A DNA stretch of 64,000 bases. Origin: Bacteroidia bacterium. Its GTDB lineage: Bacteria > Bacteroidota > Bacteroidia > 2-12-FULL-35-15. The stretch lies in NCBI GenBank assembly GCA_030654175.1, contig JAURXZ010000035.1:248001-312000 (forward strand), in the 5' to 3' direction. Made by a program: the position numbers and the translations under genes. Positions 27,001 to 36,459 of the stretch are shown here, piece after piece (the first letter of the stretch is position 1; every line of letters begins with the position of its first letter). The notes below the pieces were generated by a model. It made no database searches. It had not been told where the DNA came from and was given only the letters and a program-made list of their open reading frames with translations.

Positions 27001-28100
27001 GATGTAAAGACACTGTAATAAAAAGCGTGATGGTACATCCTTTGCCAGATGCAAAATTCACCACCACAAACGTATGTGATGGTACTGTTGTTCCTTTTAC
27101 AGACCAATCTACAATAGCTGCACCAGATCTGATACAATCCTGGGAATGGAATTTTGGTGATGGCAGTCCTGTTTACAATAATCAAACCACTTCACATCCC
27201 TATTCTACGAAAGGTTCTTATACCACTAAATTAGTTGTGGTGTCCGATTTTGGATGCGCTGATTCAATAACCAAAACAGTAATTGTTCACCCTAACCCCA
27301 CAGTAAATTTTACTGCAACTGATACTTCAGGATGTGCGCCTTTATGTATTTCTTTTCTGGATCAATCATCAATTGAACAACCAGGTACTAATGTTCAATG
27401 GGAATGGACTGTTGCTGACGGAAGTGCGGTAAGTTATTCACAAACTTTCGACCATTGTTTTACTAACCTTTCTGTTAGTTCAGCTGATTATTATTCTATT
27501 GTCTTAACGGTTACTTCTGACAGTGGTTGCTTTGCCACTATGACTAAAAATAATTATATCAGTGTGTTTCCTAATCCTGTTGCTGATTTTGCAACACAAC
27601 CCACCAAAACAAGTTTTTTAGACCCTCTTGTAGAAATTACAGATGCATCTGCCGGAGCTGATTTTTGGAATTGGGATTTTGGGGATCAGACCATTTCTTC
27701 TATCTCCAATCCCGGAGCCCACAAATACGCTGACACGGGCACTTATATAATTACCCTAATTACATATAATCAATATGGTTGTTCCGACTCTGTAAATAAA
27801 ACCGTTTATATAGAACCTGATTTTGTGTTTTATATTCCGAATGCTTTTTCACCTAATAATGATATCCACAATAAAACGTTTAGCGGTAAAGGACTTTATA
27901 TTAAAGAATATGAAATGACAATTTTTGACAGATGGGGAAATCTCATTTATAAAACGGTTGATATAAACCTTCCCTGGGATGGGAAATTTAAAAACAGCAC
28001 GGAACTTGCCGAAGGAGATGTGTATGTTTATTCTATCAGAATAATTGATATCAGAAAGGATGAGCATTTGTATAAAGGGATTGTTACATTACTGAGATAA
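24090..28100 (+). CDS. Giant secreted PKD adhesin, tandem paralogue
   Basis: 1336 residues. Signal peptide to about residue 28 (LINAQ). Residues 29-195 are a jelly-roll, carbohydrate-binding-like domain (NTDFEDNQV...SLSISFAHRGRSG) unlike the discoidin-type domain of its neighbour. A SprB-like module (GLANGTATVNPANGT) follows, then the same 245-residue block as the upstream gene. Two tandem Ig-PKD-PKD modules of about 234 residues come next, then the shared PKD tail and gliding-motility C-terminal sorting domain. Surface adhesion is inferred. The two genes are 204 bp apart and differ mainly in their ligand-binding N-termini. Confidence 0.88.
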   Translation: MIFLRTFLSKWVIISCCIVFNFGLINAQCNLLCNTDFEDNQVTPTGNYTIVDAGLIPCWNTTATDNSIEVWGSGFSGVPSYSGNQFLELNAYMVSTMYQDFTTAPGVSLSISFAHRGRSGVDVLSVDIGPVGGPYTTLGNFSDGNTAWGYYTVNYIIPGGVGNNFSLRFNSVSAAGGNPAIGNFLDAISVNLPYNTVLNPGFTNPACGLANGTATVNPANGTAPYIYSWSTTPSQTTQAITGLSAGTYTVTVTDLNGCINTDSVSLITSPLPVVDVRGPMNPLCDSTKLNWASWGTVNGTSGAGTISSDLTVLVTKPSGGLSTTGGMFNGGVFPPQYNVPANNTAIRNDLAGLFTFCFNRPVVNPQIALSSIGNGGNSVQINTSVPYQVIWQGLGMSYPNNTTFVGTEGFTIIQFPGVHTCISFDYLQSETYCNLAFGTLDTNCQSLVSPPQCGGGADTLTASGAVTYSWSPTTGLNTSTGAVVIASPLVTTTYYVTGFDANNCSDTDSITVTVVALPTIMLTGDTIICLGDSTTLTASGGVTYLWTPGNFTDSIIKVSPTSDITYTVVVTNSSGCSDSSSIKIIVKPLPQALFNVNPVCKNSPTIFNDASLGGAVSWKWQYGDGTVSALQNSIYTYATCGTFNAKLVVTTDDGCKDSTTKTARVYCLPVADFSFADECLNQTINFTDLSAVAGDTVSVWSWDFGDTSPLSIVQNSGHAYNDSGPFAVSLIATSNNGCKDTVVKNVNVYPLPIITLTGDTLICLGDSTTLTAQGGATYLWTPGNFTDSIIKVSPATTSVYSVIVTSSDGCIDSSSINMIVNPLPQALFNLTPVCKNAAMIFNDASAGNILNWNWNYGDGTLSTLQNSTYTYATCDTFSVKLVVTTIDGCLDSITKMARVYCLPVADYSYTEVCLNQVMNFTDLSAVSGDTVSGWSWNFGDGSALSSIQNGSRTYTIAGPHNVSLIATSNNGCKDTVIKSVMVHPLPDAKFTTTNVCDGTVVPFTDQSTIAAPDLIQSWEWNFGDGSPVYNNQTTSHPYSTKGSYTTKLVVVSDFGCADSITKTVIVHPNPTVNFTATDTSGCAPLCISFLDQSSIEQPGTNVQWEWTVADGSAVSYSQTFDHCFTNLSVSSADYYSIVLTVTSDSGCFATMTKNNYISVFPNPVADFATQPTKTSFLDPLVEITDASAGADFWNWDFGDQTISSISNPGAHKYADTGTYIITLITYNQYGCSDSVNKTVYIEPDFVFYIPNAFSPNNDIHNKTFSGKGLYIKEYEMTIFDRWGNLIYKTVDINLPWDGKFKNSTELAEGDVYVYSIRIIDIRKDEHLYKGIVTLLR

Positions 28101-28146
28101 AAAACATATTCTCATAATATCAAAAGTCAACCCACAAAATCTTTTG

Positions 28147-31100
28147 TTAAATACGAATCCCAATAACCAAAATATCGTCTACCTGTTCTGTAGTACTGCT
28201 CCATGCATCCATAACATCACTTAACAGTATTTCCTGTTCCTGCATTGATTTATTTTGAATCTCAAGTAATAGTTTTTTGAATTTTTTTGTTGTGAATTTT
28301 TTTCCTTTTTCACCACCAAACTGATCGGCATAACCATCTGTGAAAATATAAAATGTGTCACCTGGCTTCAATTGTACTTCATGAGTTTCAAAATGCTGGT
28401 CGTTTTCAGTGAACCCACCAATTGCATTTTTTGTTGCCTTAATTTCTTCTATTTCTAAACTGTCTTTTCGGATAAGCAGAAATGGCCTGTTCGCACCGGA
28501 ATACAAAATTTTGTTGGTTTGCAGATCCATAGAGCAAAAAGCAATATCCATTCCATCGCGGGTAGAACCATCATTTTGCGATTGGTGAAGTGTTGTTTTA
28601 ATTCCCTTATTTATCAACATTAAAATATCCCCAGGAATTTTACTTTGTTGCACGGCATCGTGCAGTTTTTCAGAACCGATCATACTCATAAATGCTCCGG
28701 GAACACCATGTCCGGTACAATCCGCAGCAGCGATAAACACCTCATTCTTTTTAATATCTACGCCAATAGAAGAGATGACAGGAGCCGGACTAAAAAAATA
28801 AAAATCACCACTAACAATGTCTTTTGGTTTATATAATACAAAGCTGTTAGGGAGGGCAGAATAAATTTCTTTCTTATCCGGTAATATCGCTTGCTGTATT
28901 CTTTTTGCATAATTGATACTATCCGTTATCTCATGGTTTTTTTGAACAATTTCAAAATTAGCTTCTGTCAATTCTTTTGTACGCATTGTAACTTGACCTT
29001 CCAGATTTTTCTTCTCTTTTGTTAGTTTACGCTCCCTCCATTTGATGTATCCCAAAACAACCATTATAACAATGAGAATACAGATAATGTAAAATATATT
29101 GGTACGCCAAAATGGAGGAGTAATAACAATTCGGATGGATGCACCTTCTTCATTCCATACCCCATTATTATTAGATGCTTTTACTCTGAAAATATATTCA
29201 CCCGGATCAAGGTTGGTGTAACTTGCATATTGCCTGTTTCCAATATGTATCCATTTATCATCAAAACCCTCCATCATATAAGCATATTGATTTTTAGAAG
29301 ACTGTGCATAGTCCAAAGCAACAAATTCAAAGGAGAAAAAACTTTGTTTATAGGAAAGTAGTAGTTCACGCTTTGTAGAGATAGGAGTATCAAGAGGGAA
29401 TTCTTTTTCAAAAATTTTAAAAGAAGTTAAATATACCGGAGGTTTATGAGTATTATCTTTTATACTATCCGGGTGAAAACTTAACAATCCAGCCATGCTT
29501 CCGAAATACATCATGCCATCCTTTGTTTTACATGCTGCCCCTGTAAATGAATTGCTTGGTAATCCATCATTTATTTCATAATTTTTAAAGATGGCGATGT
29601 CTTTTTTTACAATGTGTTTTTTTTGAATGTCTGCTATTGCCTTTGTCAAATACTCCTTTACAGTTAAGGCTAAAAAGTTGGAAGCATAAAACTTACACAG
29701 TCCTTGATTAGTCGATATCCAAAGGCTTCCATCATCATCAGGTAAAATTCCGGAAATGACATTGTTTGGAAGTCCATCTTTTTCAGTAAAATGATAGAAT
29801 TTATAACCCGAAGTAAATTTATTTTTTCCAGCTTGTAATATAAGTGCATTTAATCCTCCTCCATTAGTGCCTAACCATAATACACCATTAGGAGATTGAT
29901 ATATTGTATTTACTACGTCATTGTTAATACTATTAGGATCCTTTGGGTCATTTTTAAAACAATAAAATTTTCCGGTTGCTCTTTCAAATACATTCAAACC
30001 CTGGCTGCGTGTACTCACCCAAACATTGTTTTGTGAATCTTCAAATAAATTAAATGTATAATTTTCAGAAATGCTGGTTGGGTTTTCAGGATCATTTATA
30101 TAAGATTTTTTCTTCTTTTCCTTAAAATTGAAATTATCAAGACTGCTTGGAGTAGCTGCCCATAGTGTTTTTTTGGAATCTGCTAAAAGGTTAAATACAA
30201 AAGCAGGAAGACCAGCTGCACCATAAGAAGAAGCAGGAGGATACTCAAATTTGTGAGTTGAATAATCAAAACTCATAATACTGTTTGAGGGCATGCCCAG
30301 CCAAAGATGTTGTTCATCAATTTGTTGTATACTACCAATTGGAGGCATGGGGATTTTTTTCTCTCCAAAGGTTACTTTGCAAGTAAAAAAATTAAACTCT
30401 CCAGAAGTTTTGTCGAAATTTGTCAATCCTCCTTTTCCAGTTCCCATCCAGATATCTCCTTTAGGGTCTTCATAAATAGTATATACCAGGTTATGGTTTA
30501 AACTTTTTTCATTATTGGAATTATTTTTGAAAACAATAAAATTATTATTGCTGCTATCATAAATGTTTACGCCTCCTCCATTGGTGCCAATCCATATGAG
30601 GCCCTGATTATCTTCGTAAATTTTAGAAATGTAGTTATTACTTATGCTATTGGGGTTATTGGGGTCATTTTTAAAAACGGTAAATTTACCTGTGTTTTTA
30701 TCAAGGATATTAAGACCATTAAAGGTTCCTGTCCATAAAAACCCTTTAGAATTATCGTAAAGGCAGGTTACACTACTGCTACTAATACTGTTTTTATTTT
30801 TCAGATCAGGAAGGAATTGATTAATAACTGCTTTTTTTTCTTTATTTAAAACACTTAACCCTCCAGTATGATTTCCAACCCAAATTAATCCATTAGCGTC
30901 TTCCAAAATGTCATAAACCCAAACACTGATACCTTTTTTTTTAGATGAAATGTCGTTTATGTAATTCGTGAATTTTCCGGAATGTTTATCAAAGGATTTC
31001 ACCCCTCCCTTATTGCTACCCCAAACTGATAACCATAAAATACCCTCCTTATCTTCAAAACAATTTAAAATAAAATTACAATCTATGCTATTAGGATCGT

Positions 31101-31650
31101 TCGGGTCATTTTTATATACCAAAAAATTACCTGTTTTTTTATCGAATTTATTAAGCCCTCCTCCGTAAGTTGAAATCCACATATCCCCTTCTCTACCTTC
31201 AATAATACCGTTTACCAGATTATGGCTCAAACTGTTTGGATTTTTCGGCTCATTCTTATATACTTTAAATTTACCGTTTTTTTTATCCAGAATACTTAAT
31301 GATCCACTGGTTCCTATCCAAATAAAGCCTTCCTTGTCTTCAAGGATAGAGGTTATGTTGCCGGGGCCTATGGAATTAGTATCATTGGGGTTATGACGGT
31401 AAACAGTAAATTTATACCCATCATATTTATTTAATCCATCACCGGTTCCAAACCACATAAATCCCTCTTTATCCTGTAAAATGGCACTAACATTATTGTC
31501 AGATAACCCATCATCAACAGATAAATGTTTAAACTTTGTATTTTCGGAAAGGCCTTGTGCTTGGGCTTTACCCTGAGAAAACAAAAGAAATATTAAAACA
31601 AGATAAATAGAGACGGAAGGTTTGTTAATATGATAACTAAAAAGGTTCAT
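28147..31650 (-). CDS. Membrane sensor: two-component-type propeller, Y_Y_Y domain and PP2C (SpoIIE/SiaA-like) phosphatase
   Basis: 1167 residues. Signal peptide to about 30. Residues 35-760 contain about 14 Reg_prop repeats (ILQDKEGFMWFGT, SILEDKEGFIWIG and similar), enough for two beta-propellers outside the membrane. A Y_Y_Y domain (about 770-840), a transmembrane helix near 850-870 and a coiled coil follow. The final 250 residues are a PP2C phosphatase with its metal residues: VSGDFYF, ADCTGHGVPGAF, FTDGYADQ and VDDILVIG. It probably senses an external signal and dephosphorylates a SiaC-type partner. Same strand and 58 bp from its paralogue; likely one operon with siaB-siaC. Confidence 0.87.
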   Translation of the reverse strand: MNLFSYHINKPSVSIYLVLIFLLFSQGKAQAQGLSENTKFKHLSVDDGLSDNNVSAILQDKEGFMWFGTGDGLNKYDGYKFTVYRHNPNDTNSIGPGNITSILEDKEGFIWIGTSGSLSILDKKNGKFKVYKNEPKNPNSLSHNLVNGIIEGREGDMWISTYGGGLNKFDKKTGNFLVYKNDPNDPNSIDCNFILNCFEDKEGILWLSVWGSNKGGVKSFDKHSGKFTNYINDISSKKKGISVWVYDILEDANGLIWVGNHTGGLSVLNKEKKAVINQFLPDLKNKNSISSSSVTCLYDNSKGFLWTGTFNGLNILDKNTGKFTVFKNDPNNPNSISNNYISKIYEDNQGLIWIGTNGGGVNIYDSSNNNFIVFKNNSNNEKSLNHNLVYTIYEDPKGDIWMGTGKGGLTNFDKTSGEFNFFTCKVTFGEKKIPMPPIGSIQQIDEQHLWLGMPSNSIMSFDYSTHKFEYPPASSYGAAGLPAFVFNLLADSKKTLWAATPSSLDNFNFKEKKKKSYINDPENPTSISENYTFNLFEDSQNNVWVSTRSQGLNVFERATGKFYCFKNDPKDPNSINNDVVNTIYQSPNGVLWLGTNGGGLNALILQAGKNKFTSGYKFYHFTEKDGLPNNVISGILPDDDGSLWISTNQGLCKFYASNFLALTVKEYLTKAIADIQKKHIVKKDIAIFKNYEINDGLPSNSFTGAACKTKDGMMYFGSMAGLLSFHPDSIKDNTHKPPVYLTSFKIFEKEFPLDTPISTKRELLLSYKQSFFSFEFVALDYAQSSKNQYAYMMEGFDDKWIHIGNRQYASYTNLDPGEYIFRVKASNNNGVWNEEGASIRIVITPPFWRTNIFYIICILIVIMVVLGYIKWRERKLTKEKKNLEGQVTMRTKELTEANFEIVQKNHEITDSINYAKRIQQAILPDKKEIYSALPNSFVLYKPKDIVSGDFYFFSPAPVISSIGVDIKKNEVFIAAADCTGHGVPGAFMSMIGSEKLHDAVQQSKIPGDILMLINKGIKTTLHQSQNDGSTRDGMDIAFCSMDLQTNKILYSGANRPFLLIRKDSLEIEEIKATKNAIGGFTENDQHFETHEVQLKPGDTFYIFTDGYADQFGGEKGKKFTTKKFKKLLLEIQNKSMQEQEILLSDVMDAWSSTTEQVDDILVIGIRI

Positions 31651-31708
31651 TATTTATCTGTTAATTAAAAAATTTCAATTTCAATTGGTTACATCTTGTA
31701 TCTCAAAA

Positions 31709-34700
31709 CTATACACGAATACCTAAAATCAAAATGTCATCTGTTTGATTTTGATTTCCTTTCCATTTGATAATTGTTTCATCAAGTATTTTCTTTTGTT
31801 CCGCCATTTCAAGCTGACATACTGATTGAAGCAAATCGCGAAAAGGTTGATGGAACATCTTTTTATGTTCAGGTCCGCCAATCTGATCCACATATCCATC
31901 TGAAAACATATACAGCATATCACCTTTTAAAAGTTGGAAAGTCTGATTAGTAAAACCTGGTTGTCCTTCTTTTTTATAACTACCAATTGAGCGTTGATTT
32001 GCTTTTATCTGAAAATATTCCCCCGCTCTGAAAATGAGCAAAGGGTTATGCGCTCCGGCATATTCAAGGCTTCCATTTTTTTTATCAACAGAAATAAGTG
32101 CAACATCCATCCCGTATTTGGCTGATGTTTTTTTACTGTTTTGCTTTAGCGTATTTAATATCTTTTCGTTTAGTTCGTATAATATTTCTGAAGGATTAAA
32201 GTTATGATTCTCGTTAATAGTCTCATTCAAAAGATTATGTCCCATCAAAGAAACAAAAGCCCCCGACACCCCATGCCCGGTGCAGTCGGCAGCAGCAATC
32301 AGCACTCTGTCTTTTTCCTCATGTATCCAGTAGAAATCGCCACTTACAATATCCTTAGGCTTATATAATACAAAATGATTTTTGAAATGTTCACTTATTT
32401 CTTCTTCAGAAGGTAAAATAGCCTGCTGAATAATTGAAGCATATTCTATACTGTCGGTAATAGCGATGTTCTTTTTTTCAATTTCTAAATTTTGTTTTTT
32501 AATAACTTCGGTACGCTCGTTAACTTTTTGTTCAAGAATTATGTTTTCTTTCCGGAGCACCCTTTCTCTTAATTTGATGAAGAAAATAATGACCGAAAAA
32601 ATAATTATTCCAAAGAGAATATAAAACCATGTTGTACGCCAAAAGGGAGGCTTAATTGTAAAACTATACGTTATCGGTTCATAGTTCCATACGCCATCAT
32701 TGTTGCAGGAACGGACTTTAAAAGTATAATTACCCGATTCGAGATTAGGATAGGTAATTGAATTTTCCTTTACTACCGGAGACCAATCTTTGTCAAGGCC
32801 CTCAAGCATATAACGATATTTTACACGTTTGGGATTTGTTAAACTTGTTCCAACAAAGTCGAATGTCAAATGGTTTTGAGTCCATGGAAAAATATGATCA
32901 GCAGGGATCTCCGCATTCTCAAAAAACAACCGTGGATTTTTTATAGTAGTAACCGGCTCGATAAGATTATTTTTTTCAAGTTTGCTGTTGTATTTCACTA
33001 ATCCTATAATGGAACCAAACCAGAGATTACCATTTTTATCATGACAAACAGCGTTAGGATTTATTTCCACTCCAAGGAAGCCATCCTCTTTTTCATAATG
33101 TTTGAATGTTTCATCTCTCAGGTTGAACTTATCGATACCAAGGCCCGATCCTATCCAAAGATTATTCTTGCGGTCACAAACAAGCAGAAAAGGGGTGTTT
33201 GAGGCCAAGCCATCTTTTGTTGAATAATTTTTGAATAGATCTCCTCCTTTTTCTAATAGTGCTAAAGGATCGTATTTGTATATGCCAAGATCATGTGTTC
33301 CGAACCACAAATTGCCTTTTATATCTTCTGAGATGCAGATCGTGAATTTGCAGGGATAACCATCTTTTTGAGAGAATTTTTTAAAAAGTTTCCCATCAAA
33401 CCTGTTCTTTGAAGTGAACGGAATCTCACTGTCGTACATTGTAAGATCACCTGAAAGTGCACCAAACCACATTCTGTTTTTGCTGTCACGAAAAATTGTA
33501 TAGATCTGGTTGCTGCCTACACCATCATCAGTTGTATACCTTTCAAATGTTTCTGTAATTAAATCAAATTTCAGCAATCCTCCCTTATTGGTACCTATCC
33601 AGATATTCCCATCTTTATCTCCATTGATACAGTATATCTCATTTACAGGCAAACCATTTTCGGTTGTATACTTTTTGATCCCCCCCGTTAAAGGATTGAA
33701 TCTTGACAGGCCTTGTCCAAAATCAGTGAACCAGATATTGCCTTTTATATCTTTGTAAAGTGCGCTTGTGTTGAGTGCCTGCCCTTCCTTTCCAGTGTGA
33801 CGAATGAAACGATAATTATTGGTTCCTGCTGTCTTCCCGGCCAAACCCTCTGTTTGGCCTTCGCGATGTTTCTCTTTCCCCGGGGCGTCTGTTGAATTGG
33901 CTTCCGGTATGAATTGAATAAGTCCGCCTTCAGTACCGATCCAAAAATCGTTATTCGAACCTTCTATTATCGACCAGACCAAACTATTCAGCAAACCTTC
34001 GTTTTCACCATAAATTTCGAACTGTTCATCAAAGTATTGGTTCAAATTTAAAAACGTACCTATCCATATATTTTTCTCTCTATCCTGTATCATGGATAGA
34101 ATGCGGTTATTGCTAAGGCCATGTTGAGTTGATATCGTTTGAAAGGCGGTGTTTTTATAATTGTTCGCTTCAAGTTGAGGAAGATATTTTGAAACCCCTC
34201 CATCATACGTGCCAATGAAAATGGTTCCGTTTTCGGATTCAAAAACAAGTGTCACACGGTTACTGGAAAGACCATCCAGGGTATTGTATGCTTTCAAAAG
34301 GTTGTCGGATGCATTAATACGCACCACACCATAATCGGTGGTCCCAATCCATTTATTGCCTTTGCTGTCGCAGAATAATGAGGCAATGGATTGACTCGGA
34401 AAGTATGTATCCAAAGCAGAAAGTTTCGTTTTTGCAAGCGTGATTCCTTTCGCTGTGCCAATCCAAATTACACCATCTTTGTTTTCCATCAAAGAGGTAA
34501 CAGCATCACTTGTTAAACCATCTTTTGTTGTGAAATGGGTGAAAATTTTATTTTCATATTTCAGCAGGCCCTGTCCTTCAGTTCCGACCCAAACCCTGCC
34601 TTTCCTGTCGGAAAGGACGCAGGTAATCGTTTTTGAAATTTTTATATTTTGGGGGATTACCTCAAGGAATTTTTTTGTAGCAACATCATATCTTGTTATT

Positions 34701-35017
34701 CCGCCCGACCAATGTCCAAACCAGATATCCCCATTTTTATCGAGACAAGAAGAGGTTACTCTGTTCTCTGCCAATCCATCTTTTTTATTGAAGTTCTCAA
34801 AATTCAGTCCATTGTACTTACTAACACCATTCATCGTTCCTACCCAGATAATTCCATCTTTATCCTGAAGCATAGTGTAAATGCTGGATTGTGGCAAGCC
34901 TTCTTCAATACCAAACTTACCAAGGTTGAGCGTTTGTGCCGATACAGAATTAGTATTACAAATTACAGATAGTAAAATGTAAAAGAATAAAATCCAAAAC
35001 GCTTTTATTTTCTTCAT
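31709..35017 (-). CDS. Second propeller/Y_Y_Y/PP2C sensor phosphatase
   Basis: 1102 residues in the same order as the neighbour: signal peptide, roughly 14 Reg_prop repeats (MLQDKDGIIWVGT, LMENKDGVIWIGT, INGDKDGNIWIGT), Y_Y_Y domain about 725-790, transmembrane helix about 795-815, coiled coil and PP2C domain about 865-1102. Its metal residues are intact (VSGDFYWI, ADCTGHGVSGAF, FSDGYVDQ, TDDILILG). Between propeller repeats near residues 376-400 there is a charged, repeat-like insertion whose DNA holds a perfect GGCCAAAC palindrome. Protein identity to the neighbour is modest in the sensor and high in the phosphatase. Confidence 0.87.
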   Translation of the reverse strand: MKKIKAFWILFFYILLSVICNTNSVSAQTLNLGKFGIEEGLPQSSIYTMLQDKDGIIWVGTMNGVSKYNGLNFENFNKKDGLAENRVTSSCLDKNGDIWFGHWSGGITRYDVATKKFLEVIPQNIKISKTITCVLSDRKGRVWVGTEGQGLLKYENKIFTHFTTKDGLTSDAVTSLMENKDGVIWIGTAKGITLAKTKLSALDTYFPSQSIASLFCDSKGNKWIGTTDYGVVRINASDNLLKAYNTLDGLSSNRVTLVFESENGTIFIGTYDGGVSKYLPQLEANNYKNTAFQTISTQHGLSNNRILSMIQDREKNIWIGTFLNLNQYFDEQFEIYGENEGLLNSLVWSIIEGSNNDFWIGTEGGLIQFIPEANSTDAPGKEKHREGQTEGLAGKTAGTNNYRFIRHTGKEGQALNTSALYKDIKGNIWFTDFGQGLSRFNPLTGGIKKYTTENGLPVNEIYCINGDKDGNIWIGTNKGGLLKFDLITETFERYTTDDGVGSNQIYTIFRDSKNRMWFGALSGDLTMYDSEIPFTSKNRFDGKLFKKFSQKDGYPCKFTICISEDIKGNLWFGTHDLGIYKYDPLALLEKGGDLFKNYSTKDGLASNTPFLLVCDRKNNLWIGSGLGIDKFNLRDETFKHYEKEDGFLGVEINPNAVCHDKNGNLWFGSIIGLVKYNSKLEKNNLIEPVTTIKNPRLFFENAEIPADHIFPWTQNHLTFDFVGTSLTNPKRVKYRYMLEGLDKDWSPVVKENSITYPNLESGNYTFKVRSCNNDGVWNYEPITYSFTIKPPFWRTTWFYILFGIIIFSVIIFFIKLRERVLRKENIILEQKVNERTEVIKKQNLEIEKKNIAITDSIEYASIIQQAILPSEEEISEHFKNHFVLYKPKDIVSGDFYWIHEEKDRVLIAAADCTGHGVSGAFVSLMGHNLLNETINENHNFNPSEILYELNEKILNTLKQNSKKTSAKYGMDVALISVDKKNGSLEYAGAHNPLLIFRAGEYFQIKANQRSIGSYKKEGQPGFTNQTFQLLKGDMLYMFSDGYVDQIGGPEHKKMFHQPFRDLLQSVCQLEMAEQKKILDETIIKWKGNQNQTDDILILGIRV
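33839..33859. repeat. Perfect palindrome inside a coding insertion
   Basis: GGCCAAAC-CCTCT-GTTTGGCC lies in the DNA of a charged insertion (GKEKHREGQTEGLAGKTAG) in the propeller of the surrounding sensor gene. The insert is richer in G and C than its surroundings. Confidence 0.6.
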
Positions 35018-35064
35018 TATATTTTGTTTAGCAAAGCCAACATCAGGACTTTATCGGTGAAGGG

Positions 35065-36459
35065 TTATTTTTCATCAAACTCTTCAACAACATCCAGTAA
35101 GCTTGTCAATATATTGCCGGTCTCATATTTTTTGGCAAGGTTCTCTGTTTTTTTTCTTTCCATTTTGTTTTTATCTTCCAACAATCTGTTTTTTTGATTG
35201 TTTGTTGAAAATAAACTAATGCCATCAAAAGTAGCAGGATTAATATCCACAGAAGGTGTGTTGGCCCTTTGCTGTTTGTTATCTATTGCCAGTTGTTTCT
35301 TATTTGTCTCCAATTTAACATTGCCTGCTATTACTTGCTTTTTATTTTCCGAATCGATGTTGGTCACTTTTAAATTCGGAATTTTACCGGAGTTCTCTTT
35401 CATTTTTAATGCAGCCATTTCATTATTTTTTTTCTTAAGAATACTTTCTGCTGCAGTCAGATCTGATGTTTGAGATTTCAGATCTAAGCGCTCAGTCTGA
35501 GCTTCAGATTGTCGGGGCTTTTTATTGCCATTTGCCAATTTTTTTTTATCAAAAACAGTATCTCCTTTTTCATTCCCATTGATATTCACCTCCGCTTTTT
35601 CAGATTCTTTCAATGTGGAAACTTTAGCTAAATTTTCATTTACCAATTCCTGAGTTTTAGGATCGTCTGTTTTGGGGGCTTCTTTCATTTTGGAAACTTC
35701 AGTTGAATTTTCATTTACCAATTCCCCGGTTTTAGGATCATCCGTTTTTTGCTTTGCCTGTTCATTAGCTGTTATTTTTATCTCTTCAGCCATCTTATTT
35801 ATTTTATCGATTATTGCTAAAGGATTATTACCCGAATCTGCTTTTACTGAATCAGCATCCTTCTCAACAATACTTACATACTCCTTATCAAAATCAAAAA
35901 CACCGCGCTCAGGAGCCCATTTTATTTTTCCGAAATCGTGTTTCACAATTCCGGAAGTAGTAGGAAGAATTAAATTTATTTCAAGGTTAAAAACATAGGG
36001 AACATAGTTTAATTCATCTTTGGAAGTGTACGTATTTATCCTCAGTATACTGGGCGTGGCACCCTCTTTTTTGATATTAAGAATATATTCGGTTCCTAAT
36101 TCAATATTACTTTTTTCCATCTGAAATGAATACATTCCATTTTTGCGGGTTACAATTTTAGATATTTGTTTTTCATTTTTTAAAAGTTCAATAGAAACAC
36201 CTTCTACCGGTTTACCTTTCAATTTTACAGTACCCTGAAGAATAAATATGGAAGGGGATTCTTTAATTGTTTGGGAATAAGAAAAAAACGGGGTGATCAG
36301 GGAAATGCAAAGAAAAAAAAAGAGATACTTAAGTTTTGTGCCTACTAAAGGCTTTTCCCAATCCCATTGCATTTCCGGAACTCTCACTTTTGTGGAAGTG
36401 CCTTGTGCATAACCTCCTCCTTGTCGGGAAGGTAAGGAGGAGCTTTTTTTAGGATTCAT
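35065..36459 (-). CDS. Secreted protein with a carboxypeptidase-regulatory-like domain and a lysine-rich repeat tail
   Basis: 464 residues, not a named family. Residues 1-40 precede a hydrophobic signal (YLFFFLCISLITPFFSYS). Residues 70-160 are a CarboxypepD_reg-like beta sandwich (ILQGTVKLKGKPVEGVSIELL). The rest is polar and Lys/Glu/Asn-rich, with two copies of TDDPKTxELVNEN. Its ATG overlaps the stop of siaC (TAATG), so the two are translationally coupled, which supports this start. The first 28 residues read through a palindromic repeat. Alternatively an ATG at 36372 could be used. It may be an output of the adjacent Sia-type switch. Confidence 0.6.
   Translation of the reverse strand: MNPKKSSSLPSRQGGGYAQGTSTKVRVPEMQWDWEKPLVGTKLKYLFFFLCISLITPFFSYSQTIKESPSIFILQGTVKLKGKPVEGVSIELLKNEKQISKIVTRKNGMYSFQMEKSNIELGTEYILNIKKEGATPSILRINTYTSKDELNYVPYVFNLEINLILPTTSGIVKHDFGKIKWAPERGVFDFDKEYVSIVEKDADSVKADSGNNPLAIIDKINKMAEEIKITANEQAKQKTDDPKTGELVNENSTEVSKMKEAPKTDDPKTQELVNENLAKVSTLKESEKAEVNINGNEKGDTVFDKKKLANGNKKPRQSEAQTERLDLKSQTSDLTAAESILKKKNNEMAALKMKENSGKIPNLKVTNIDSENKKQVIAGNVKLETNKKQLAIDNKQQRANTPSVDINPATFDGISLFSTNNQKNRLLEDKNKMERKKTENLAKKYETGNILTSLLDVVEEFDEK
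36414..36442 (+). repeat. CTCCTCC hairpin with T-run inside an N-terminal coding region
   Basis: CTCCTCC (36414-36420) pairs with GGAGGAG (36436-36442) and is followed by CTTTTTTT on the plus strand. It looks like a dispersed repeat or terminator that became part of the first codons of the minus-strand gene ending at 35065. Confidence 0.5.
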
